In this document: positions 43,235-50,288 of the stretch, piece by piece
Layout: each line of letters begins with the position of its first letter
Position numbering within the stretch: position 1 is the stretch's first letter
Assembly: GCF_019740335.1 (NCBI RefSeq)
Contig: NZ_JAHXZS010000004.1
Coordinates: forward strand, 124,001-188,000
Direction of reading: 5' to 3'
DNA: 64,000 nucleotides
Source: Alteraquisediminimonas sediminicola
Lineage (GTDB): Bacteria; Pseudomonadota; Alphaproteobacteria; Sphingomonadales; Sphingomonadaceae
Position numbers and translations under genes: made by a program
The notes under the pieces: generated by a model
What the model saw: the letters and a program-made list of their open reading frames with translations, nothing else
Told to the model about the DNA's origin: nothing
The model's database searches: none

Positions 43235-44466
43235 TGATGCTGGAACTGAAAATGCCGGCGCTGTCGCCGACGATGGAAGAAGGCACGCTCGCCAAATGGC
43301 TGGTGAAAGAGGGCGATACTGTCCGCGCAGGCGATGTGCTGGCCGAGATCGAGACCGACAAGGCGACGATGGAGTTCGAAACGGTCGATGATGGGGTGGT
43401 GAAGTCGATCCTCATCGCCGCCGGGACCGAAGGGGTGAAGGTCGGCACGCCGATTGCGCTCATTGAGATCGAAGGCGAGGCGGCTGCGCCGGTCGCGACT
43501 GTAGCTGCGCCTGTGCCTATTAAGGTCGAGGCCGCGCCAGTGGTGGCTGCACCCGCACCCGCGCCTGCGCCGGTGGTAGCGAAGGTCGCGGCGAAAGCAG
43601 AAGGCGACCGTATCAAGGCCTCGCCACTGGCCCGTCGTCTGGCGGCGGCCAAGGGGGTGAACCTTGCGACGCTCACCGGCTCCGGCCCAAATGGACGGAT
43701 CGTGAAGGCCGACATATTGGGCGCGCCCAAGGCGGTGGCCGCTCCGGCCCCGGCTGTGGTGGTGACGGATGGCACGACCCCGCATGAGGTGGTGAAGCTC
43801 TCCGGCATGCGTAAAACCATCGCGCGCCGGTTGACGGAATCGAAGCAGCAAGTCCCGCATATTTACCTGACGGTCGATATTCGATTGGATGCGCTGTTGA
43901 AGCTGCGCGGCGAATTGAACGAGGCCTTGACCCCGCGCGGGGTGAAGCTGTCGGTCAATGATCTGCTGATCAAGGCGCTGGCCGTCGCGCTGGCGCGGGT
44001 GCCGGCGTGCAATGTGTCGTTCAATGGCGATAGTATGTTGCAATATCATCGCTCGGATATTTCGGTCGCGGTCAGCATCCCCAATGGCCTGATCACCCCG
44101 ATCCTGACGGGCGCGGATACCAAATCGGTGGCCGATCTCTCGACCGAGATGGCGGCGCTCGCCACACGGGCGAAGGAGGGCAAGCTCCAGCCGCATGAAT
44201 ATCAGGGCGGCACGGCCAGCCTGTCCAACATGGGCATGATGGGGATCAAGCAGTTCGAGGCGGTGATTAACCCGCCACAGGGCATGATCATGGCCATCGG
44301 CGCGGGTGAGCAGCGGCCTTATGTCATCGACGGCGCACTCGGCATTGCGACCGTGATGTCGGCGACCGGCAGCTTCGACCATCGCGCGATTGATGGCGCG
44401 GACGGGGCGCAACTGATGAAGGTCTTCAAGGAACTGATCGAACAGCCGCTTGGCCTGTTGGTCTGA
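43234..44466 (+). CDS. pdhC: pyruvate dehydrogenase E2 component, dihydrolipoamide acetyltransferase
   Basis: 410 residues with one lipoyl domain (1-77, Lys in 'ETDKATMEF'), an Ala/Pro linker and a peripheral subunit-binding domain ('[21 protein letters not shown]'). The catalytic acetyltransferase domain follows, with '[16 protein letters not shown]' (His and Asp of the active site) near the C-terminus. It forms the core of the complex and passes the acetyl group to CoA. ATG 43234 shares a base with the pdhB stop; 43237 is also possible. The lipoyl-coding DNA closely repeats that of pdhB. Confidence 0.96.
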   Translation: MMLELKMPALSPTMEEGTLAKWLVKEGDTVRAGDVLAEIETDKATMEFETVDDGVVKSILIAAGTEGVKVGTPIALIEIEGEAAAPVATVAAPVPIKVEAAPVVAAPAPAPAPVVAKVAAKAEGDRIKASPLARRLAAAKGVNLATLTGSGPNGRIVKADILGAPKAVAAPAPAVVVTDGTTPHEVVKLSGMRKTIARRLTESKQQVPHIYLTVDIRLDALLKLRGELNEALTPRGVKLSVNDLLIKALAVALARVPACNVSFNGDSMLQYHRSDISVAVSIPNGLITPILTGADTKSVADLSTEMAALATRAKEGKLQPHEYQGGTASLSNMGMMGIKQFEAVINPPQGMIMAIGAGEQRPYVIDGALGIATVMSATGSFDHRAIDGADGAQLMKVFKELIEQPLGLLV

Positions 44467-44494
44467 TCTGCATCGCGATTAAAAAGGGTATTTT

Positions 44495-45904
44495 ATGTCC
44501 GACCAGTTCGATCTTGTAGTGCTTGGCTCTGGCCCGGGTGGTTATGTGGCGGCGATCCGTGCGGCGCAATTGGGCTTAAAAACCGCGATTATCGAGCGTG
44601 AGAGCCTTGGCGGCATCTGCCTCAACTGGGGCTGCATCCCGACCAAGGCGCTGCTGCGTTCGTCGGAAATCTACCATTATATGCAGCAGGCCGAAAAATA
44701 TGGCCTGACGGTCGAAAAGCCGGGCTTTGATCTGGCGAAAGTCGTCGCCCGCTCGCGTGGTGTCGCCAAGCAGCTCAATCAGGGCGTGACCGGCCTGATG
44801 AAGAAGAACAAGATCACCGTCTATTTCGGCGATGGCAAATTGACCGACAAGGACATGCTGGCCGTCACCAAGGACGGGCAGGTGACGAATGTCTCGGCCA
44901 AGAACATCATCATCGCCACGGGTGCCCGCGCGCGCGATCTGCCGTTCGCCAAGGCGGATGGGCAGCGCATCTGGACCTATCGCCATGCGATGACTCCGCC
45001 GGAAATGCCGACCAAATTGCTCGTCATCGGGTCTGGCGCAATCGGGATCGAGTTCGCGAGCTTCTATAACGACATGGGCGCAGCCGTGACCGTGGTGGAA
45101 ATGCTCGACCGGATCATGCCGGTGGAAGATGCGGAGGTGAGCGAGTTCATGCTCAAGGCATTGACCAAGCAGGGCATGGATATTCGTCCCTCAACCGGCG
45201 TGCAGGCGATCAAGACCGGTGCCAAGGGCGTCACCGCCGAGATCAAGGGCGCGGACGGCAAGATTACCTCGGAAGAGTTCAGTCATGTCATCGTCGCGGT
45301 CGGGATCGTGCCGAATACCGAGGCCATCGGGCTGGAGGCGCTGAACATTGCGACGGATCGTGGCCATCTCGTCACCGATGCATTTTGCCGCACCAATGTG
45401 CCGGGCGTGTACGCGATTGGCGATGTGACCGGTGCGCCATGGCTCGCGCATAAGGCGAGCCATGAAGGCGTGATTGCGGCGGAACATATCGCGCAAGCGC
45501 TGGGCAAGGACGCGCATCCGCATGCGATGGACAAGGCGAATATTCCGGGTTGCACCTATTGCCATCCGCAGGTCGCCAGCGTTGGCATGACCGAGGCCAA
45601 GGCCAAGGAAGCGGGCCACAAGGTCAAGGTTGGCAAATTCCCGTTCATCGGCAATGGCAAGGCGATTGCGCTGGGCGAGGCGGAAGGGTTCGTCAAAACC
45701 GTGTTTGACGAGGCGACCGGCGAGTTGCTCGGCGCACATATGGTCGGCGCGGAAGTGACGGAACTGATCCAGGGCTATGTCGTGGGCCGTACGCTGGAGA
45801 CGACCGAGGTTGAGCTGATGCAGACAGTGTTCGCGCACCCGACGATCAGCGAAGCGATGCATGAAAGCGTGCTCGCCGCTTATGGCCGGGCGATACATAT
45901 TTAA
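44495..45904 (+). CDS. lpdA: dihydrolipoyl dehydrogenase (E3)
   Basis: 469 residues. The N-terminal FAD site is 'VVLGSGPGGYVAAIRAAQLG', the redox-active disulfide 'GGICLNWGCIPTKALL', the NAD site 'LLVIGSGAIGIEFASFYNDMG' and the second FAD motif 'GVYAIGDVTGAPWLAHKA'. The C-terminal interface ends with 'TVFAHPTISEAMHESVLAAYGRAIHI', containing the catalytic His-Glu pair. It reoxidises the lipoyl arms of PdhB and PdhC. It starts 28 bases after pdhC and ends the operon; a bidirectional terminator follows. Confidence 0.97.
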   Translation: MSDQFDLVVLGSGPGGYVAAIRAAQLGLKTAIIERESLGGICLNWGCIPTKALLRSSEIYHYMQQAEKYGLTVEKPGFDLAKVVARSRGVAKQLNQGVTGLMKKNKITVYFGDGKLTDKDMLAVTKDGQVTNVSAKNIIIATGARARDLPFAKADGQRIWTYRHAMTPPEMPTKLLVIGSGAIGIEFASFYNDMGAAVTVVEMLDRIMPVEDAEVSEFMLKALTKQGMDIRPSTGVQAIKTGAKGVTAEIKGADGKITSEEFSHVIVAVGIVPNTEAIGLEALNIATDRGHLVTDAFCRTNVPGVYAIGDVTGAPWLAHKASHEGVIAAEHIAQALGKDAHPHAMDKANIPGCTYCHPQVASVGMTEAKAKEAGHKVKVGKFPFIGNGKAIALGEAEGFVKTVFDEATGELLGAHMVGAEVTELIQGYVVGRTLETTEVELMQTVFAHPTISEAMHESVLAAYGRAIHI

Positions 45905-45908
45905 TTTA

Positions 45909-45946
45909 TTAGGCCCTCAAGCACCGTCCGGCGTTTGAGGGTCTAA
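45909..45946. terminator. bidirectional terminator between lpdA and pgi
   Basis: A 14-base left arm starting TTAGGCCCTCAA (45909-45922) pairs with GCGTTTGAGGGTCTAA (45931-45946), with two G/T or mismatch positions and an 8-base loop. A/T-rich flanks are present on both sides. It sits between the converging 3' ends of lpdA and pgi, so it can serve both. Confidence 0.75.
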
Positions 45947-45960
45947 TACAAATTCCTCAC

Positions 45961-47436
45961 CTACCCAAATGCCCTTGCAGCAAGGGCCGCGGTGGAGGGG
46001 TCGAAGCCTTGCGTGCCATTGTGTTCAATCGCCCGCGCCATTTCCTTGCCCAGTTCGACCCCGAATTGATCGAACGGATTGACGTTGAGCCAGACCGCAT
46101 TGACGAAGGTACGGTGCTCGTAAAAGGCGATCAGCGCACCAAGCGTGGCCGGATCAAGTGCATCCAGCAGGATCGTCGTCGAGGGCTTGTCGCCCGCATA
46201 GGCGCGGGCGGGGTCGTCGCTTGATCTGCCGGTCATCAGTGCCGAGCCTTGGGCAAAGCAGTTGATCAGCAACTGGCGGTGATGCGCCTCATCCAGATCA
46301 TGGCCGGGCGCGATGACGGCGACAAATTCAATCGGCGTCTTGACCGTGCCTTGGTGGAGAAGCTGAAACACCGCATGTTGGCAATCGGTGCCGACGCCGC
46401 CCCATGTGATCGGGGCGCTGGCGGTGTCAAGCGGCTTGCCTTCAAGCGTGACGCTCTTGCCGTTGCTCTCCATTTCCAATTGCTGAAGATAGGAGGGCAG
46501 CAGCCGCAGCCGTTCATCATAAGCGAATACCGCGCGGGTCTGGCAGGCCATTTGTTCGACATAGAAACGATCCGCGATGGCGGCGATGACCGGCGCATTG
46601 CGATCCAGCGGCGCATCGCGGAAGTGGCGATCCATGATGGCGGCTCCGGCCAATAATTCTTCAAAGGCGGGCCAGCCGAGCGCCAATGCCGCTGGCAGAC
46701 CGATTGAGGACCAGAGCGAATAGCGCCCGCCCACGGTCATGCTGAACGGCAGGATGCGGGTTTCATCAATCCCCCATGCAAGCGCCGCTTCCGGCACGGC
46801 AGTGACGGCGATGATGCGGCCATAGGGATCTTCGACCCCGGCATCTTCCATCCATTCGATCACGGATGTGCCGTTCAACAAGGTTTCGCTGGTGGTGAAG
46901 GTCTTGGATGCCAGCACCAGCAACGTGTGGCGAGGATCAAATCGGGCAAAGACCTGCGCCAAGGCCGCGCCATCGACATTGGAAACGACCGCGACCTCAT
47001 ATCGGCCCGCATCGCGCCCAAGACTATCGATCAACAGGTCCGGCCCCAATGCCGAACCGCCGATGCCGACATGCAGTATGTGCCGGATATCGCCGAATGC
47101 CCCGGCGTCCACGGCCTCGACCAGTGCCTTTGTCCGTTGATGGAGCAGGTTGGCCCGCGCGACGCTGTCCGCCGTGCCTTCGCCGCGTTCGGCCATATGT
47201 TCGGCCGGGCGGTTTTCGGTGACGTTCACGGCCTCGCCGCCAAACAGCCGGTCGCGCGCGGCGGTGAAACCCAAGGCTGTCAGATGGGCAAGGCCGGCGG
47301 CGATCCGGTCGGCATCGAGATGGGTCTTGGCAAAGTCGAACAACATGCCGGATTGCTCAATCCGCAGTCGGGATAGCCGGTCAGGATCGGCAGCAAACAA
47401 AGAGCGGATCGGGGTAGTGGCTGGGGAGGAGGCCAT
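45961..47436 (-). CDS. pgi: glucose-6-phosphate isomerase
   Basis: 491 residues. Family blocks include 'GIGGSALGPDLLIDSL', 'VVSNVDGAALAQVF', 'FTTSETLLNGTSV', 'GGRYSLWSSIGLPAALALG' (signature with substrate contacts), 'QLEMESNGKSVT' and 'FDQFGVELGKEMA'. It is a cytoplasmic enzyme interconverting glucose-6-phosphate and fructose-6-phosphate, which links sugar input to the Entner-Doudoroff genes downstream of zwf. GGAG six bases before the ATG at 47436 supports this start. It lies 55 bases after the antiporter gene on the same strand, so it may be co-transcribed with the sugar-permease group. Confidence 0.96.
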   Translation of the reverse strand: MASSPATTPIRSLFAADPDRLSRLRIEQSGMLFDFAKTHLDADRIAAGLAHLTALGFTAARDRLFGGEAVNVTENRPAEHMAERGEGTADSVARANLLHQRTKALVEAVDAGAFGDIRHILHVGIGGSALGPDLLIDSLGRDAGRYEVAVVSNVDGAALAQVFARFDPRHTLLVLASKTFTTSETLLNGTSVIEWMEDAGVEDPYGRIIAVTAVPEAALAWGIDETRILPFSMTVGGRYSLWSSIGLPAALALGWPAFEELLAGAAIMDRHFRDAPLDRNAPVIAAIADRFYVEQMACQTRAVFAYDERLRLLPSYLQQLEMESNGKSVTLEGKPLDTASAPITWGGVGTDCQHAVFQLLHQGTVKTPIEFVAVIAPGHDLDEAHHRQLLINCFAQGSALMTGRSSDDPARAYAGDKPSTTILLDALDPATLGALIAFYEHRTFVNAVWLNVNPFDQFGVELGKEMARAIEHNGTQGFDPSTAALAARAFG

Positions 47437-47491
47437 CAGTAACTCCATGAACAAAATGGGGAGGAGGTAGGGCGCGCGGATCGCACCGGGA

Positions 47492-48757
47492 TCAATGGAC
47501 GGTCATTGTTGTATCCGTGCCGGTTGCGCTCTTTTTGCGGTTGGTCAGTTCAAACAAGGGGGAAGCCATCAGCGTGCTGACAATCGCCATCAACGCCAGC
47601 ATTGCGAACAAGGGCGCGCCGATGATGCCGCGTTCAAGCCCGATATTGATGATGATCAGTTCCATCAGGCCACGTGCATTCATCAGCACGCCAATGCCTA
47701 TTGCGGTAGGATGATCCTGTCCTGATAAGCGTGCGGCGACATAACATGCCCCGCCTTTGGCGAGGATCGACACGAGCAGTACGAGGATCGCGATGCCGAT
47801 CAGACTAGGCGTATCGACCACCAGCATTTCGGTATTGAGGCCGGAATAGGTGAAGAAGATCGGCAGCAGAAAAACCGTGGCAAATGGTTCCAGCCGCGTG
47901 CGCAGCCCTTTGACCAACGCCCCGCGCGGCATGGCGGTGCCGAGCAAAAATCCGCCAAACACGGCATGGATGCCGATGCTGTCCATCGCATAAGCCGAGA
48001 GTAGAAACAGGATCAGGCAGATCGCCAGCAGTGTCCCGCTCACGTCGTTCTCGCGTTCGGCTATGGTCCCCAAATGCTTGAGATAACGCGGTGCAATCAC
48101 GACCATGACAAACGCGAAGGCGAGGCCGCCGCCCACGGCCTTGATCGCGACAATCGGGCCTGCGCCAAGGCTGGCCAGCACCAACGCGATGACGGCCCAC
48201 GCCCCGGCATCGCCAATCGCGCCCGCCGAAAGGGAGAGGGTGCCGAGCTTGGTCCCGCTGATCCCGCGTTCATGAATGATCCGGGCGAGCATCGGAAAGG
48301 CCGTGATGGCAATGGCCGAACCAAGGAACAAGGTCGCCTGCCACGCGCTGACATGCGGCGCGAACAGGCCGGGTGTCCCCATCATGCCGGGGATCAGCAG
48401 GGCCGCCGCGAGAAACGGCACCAGCATCCCCGCCATCGAAACGGCGGCGGCGCTGCGCGCGCTGGCGCGGAATTCCTGCCGGTCGAATTCCATGCCGACG
48501 ATGAACATATACAGGCCCACGCCCAATTGCGCCCCGACATAGAGGATCGGCTTGGTCTCCACCGGGAAGATCATCGCCTGCATCTGTGGGGCGAGCGCCC
48601 CGAAGATCGAGGGGCCGAGGACGACGCCCGCAATCATTTCGCCCACCACCTGCGGCTGGCCGAGATAGCGATGCGCCAGCCAGCCAATCACCCGGCAAGC
48701 GATGATGATCACCGCCATCTGGAGGAAAAAACTGCTGCTCAATTGGGCGATGGTCAT
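47492..48757 (-). CDS. cation:proton antiporter (CPA2/NhaP2-KefB-like membrane part)
   Basis: 421 residues with about twelve helices. 'LGQPQVVGEMIAGVVLGPSIFG' in helix 2-3, 'VGMEFDRQEF' and 'SAGAIGDAGAWAVIAL' (the membrane acidic residue) fit the Na+/H+ exchanger family CPA2. No RCK/TrkA nucleotide-binding domain follows, so it is the transport part only. The ion (Na+ or K+) is not known. ATG 48757, after AGGAAA, overlaps the stop of the sugar permease gene (ATGA). Confidence 0.88.
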   Translation of the reverse strand: MTIAQLSSSFFLQMAVIIIACRVIGWLAHRYLGQPQVVGEMIAGVVLGPSIFGALAPQMQAMIFPVETKPILYVGAQLGVGLYMFIVGMEFDRQEFRASARSAAAVSMAGMLVPFLAAALLIPGMMGTPGLFAPHVSAWQATLFLGSAIAITAFPMLARIIHERGISGTKLGTLSLSAGAIGDAGAWAVIALVLASLGAGPIVAIKAVGGGLAFAFVMVVIAPRYLKHLGTIAERENDVSGTLLAICLILFLLSAYAMDSIGIHAVFGGFLLGTAMPRGALVKGLRTRLEPFATVFLLPIFFTYSGLNTEMLVVDTPSLIGIAILVLLVSILAKGGACYVAARLSGQDHPTAIGIGVLMNARGLMELIIINIGLERGIIGAPLFAMLALMAIVSTLMASPLFELTNRKKSATGTDTTMTVH

Positions 48758-50043
48758 AGTGTTTCCTGCTGTCTTGCGGTCCAAAAACCGAAGCTGATAA
48801 TCACGGCATAGCATGCCATCGGTATGGCCAATGCAATGGCCAGCCCGGCGCTATCCGCGAGCGAACCGGTGCACCAGGGGATAATCGCCCCGCCGACAAT
48901 CGAGGTGCAAAGCAAGCCCGATGCGCGCGGCGCATCGTCGTTCATGCCTTCCGAGGCGAGGCTAAAGATCGTCGGGAACATGATCGAATTGGCGAGGCCG
49001 ACCGCGATCAGGCTCCATGCCGCGATAGGACCGCTGGAAAGCGAGGATGTCAGCACCAGACCAAGCCCGGTTGTGCCGCAAATCGCGAGCAACACCCCCG
49101 GCCTGAATGCCCGTAATGCAAATGCGCCGAACAATCGCCCGATCAATGCACCGAGCCAATAATAAGACAGCATCACCCCCGCTGATTCCGGATCGAGCGA
49201 CAGGACGCGCGGGGCGCCGAGATAGTTGATCATAATGCTCGCGATCGATACTTCCGCCCCGACATAGAGGAAGATGCACAGGCAGCCCCATGCCAGCCGC
49301 TTGCGCCGCAGCAGCCCGAAAATCCCTCGAAATTCGACGCGCGCGACTTCTGCCTTGTCCAACAGGCCGCGCCACAGCCAGAAGAAACCGGCGATCAGGC
49401 TCAGCACAATCGCCAGACCGATATAGGCATGGGCGATGTTGGCAGTTTCCGCGACCTGATGGGCACGGAGCGCATCGCCGGTCAGCGAGGCCGGATCGAC
49501 CGTGCTGGAAGTGCCAAGGATCAGATGCGCGCCAAAGCGGATCATCAAAAAGACCCCGAGCGAGTTGAACAATTGCGCGAAGGTCAGGCGGCTATGCGCG
49601 GTCTTGGGATCGCCCAACAACATGATCAGCGGGTTGACCGCGACCTGCAACAAGGTGATCCCGCCGCCCAGCACGAACAAGGCCGCGAGGAACGACCCAT
49701 AAAGGCCGGAATAGGCGGCGGGCAGAAACAAGATGCAGGCAAAGGCCATGATCGCAAAGCCCAGCACCAGACCGCGCAGATAGCCGATGCGATTGAGCAG
49801 CATCCCCGCCGGGATGGAGAACAAGGCATAGCTCGTCAAAAAGGCGAACTGCACCAGCATCGCATTGGCATAGTTAAGTTGAAACAATGATTTGAGCTTG
49901 GGGATCAGCACATCGTTGAGATTGCCGATCCCACCGAACAGGAAGAAAGCAGCGACGATCAGTAATTGCATGGCGAGGATGTTGCGGCCCGTGGAGGCAA
50001 TTCCGCTACTAGGTGCATCCGCCGATAAAATGGGTGTGGACAT
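48754..50043 (-). CDS. sugar MFS permease, FucP/GluP type
   Basis: 429 residues with twelve helices. 'LTFAQLFNSLGVFLMIRFGAHLIL' is the diagnostic helix 5 segment of the fucose/glucose/galactose permease family, preceded by 'AVNPLIMLLGDPKTAHSR'. 'NSIMFPTIFSLASEG' near helix 10 is also typical. It should import a hexose with protons across the inner membrane. It lies next to pgi and the glucokinase/Entner-Doudoroff operon, so glucose, galactose or fucose are the likely substrates. It follows a 56-codon secreted ORF by 14 bases and overlaps the antiporter gene by four. Confidence 0.9.
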   Translation of the reverse strand: MSTPILSADAPSSGIASTGRNILAMQLLIVAAFFLFGGIGNLNDVLIPKLKSLFQLNYANAMLVQFAFLTSYALFSIPAGMLLNRIGYLRGLVLGFAIMAFACILFLPAAYSGLYGSFLAALFVLGGGITLLQVAVNPLIMLLGDPKTAHSRLTFAQLFNSLGVFLMIRFGAHLILGTSSTVDPASLTGDALRAHQVAETANIAHAYIGLAIVLSLIAGFFWLWRGLLDKAEVARVEFRGIFGLLRRKRLAWGCLCIFLYVGAEVSIASIMINYLGAPRVLSLDPESAGVMLSYYWLGALIGRLFGAFALRAFRPGVLLAICGTTGLGLVLTSSLSSGPIAAWSLIAVGLANSIMFPTIFSLASEGMNDDAPRASGLLCTSIVGGAIIPWCTGSLADSAGLAIALAIPMACYAVIISFGFWTARQQETL

Positions 50044-50057
50044 GATTTCTTTTCGAC

Positions 50058-50228
50058 TTATCGGCGGTGGAGGAGGCGAATGGCCGTGCCGCCGCCTGCC
50101 GCCAATCGGATCGGGCCGTAGCTCACGGCATCAAGCGTGGGCGTGATCTTCTTGTCCGGCGATGCGGCGATGGCGGGCGATGTCATCACCCCAAGGGCCA
50201 GCATCATCAAGATCCAGATCCGTTGCAC
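50058..50228 (-). CDS. small secreted peptide upstream of the sugar permease
   Basis: 56 residues from a GTG at 50228 with a GGAGAGAGC ribosome site; stop TAA at 50058-50060. Residues 1-21 are a signal peptide (LMMLALGVMTSPAIAAS), leaving about 34 residues ('DKKITPTLDAVSYGPIRLAAGGGTAIRLLHRR'). The short mature part may be a real peptide or the N-terminal remnant of a larger periplasmic protein. It is directly upstream of the permease gene in what looks like one operon. Confidence 0.5.
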   Translation of the reverse strand: MQRIWILMMLALGVMTSPAIAASPDKKITPTLDAVSYGPIRLAAGGGTAIRLLHRR

Positions 50229-50280
50229 GCGCTCTCTCCGTTTGTTTCTATTATTTGATATAATTATATTTTATTCTAAA
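50229..50280 (-). promoter_or_regulatory. AT-rich promoter of the sugar-permease operon
   Basis: The minus strand between the PEP-carboxylase-like stop (50289) and the small secreted ORF contains AAAATATAATTATATC, with a good -10 (TATAAT) about 35-40 bases before the ribosome site. No strict -35 was found. It would drive the secreted-peptide, permease, antiporter and possibly pgi genes. Confidence 0.5.
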
Positions 50281-50288
50281 GTGCAGTT

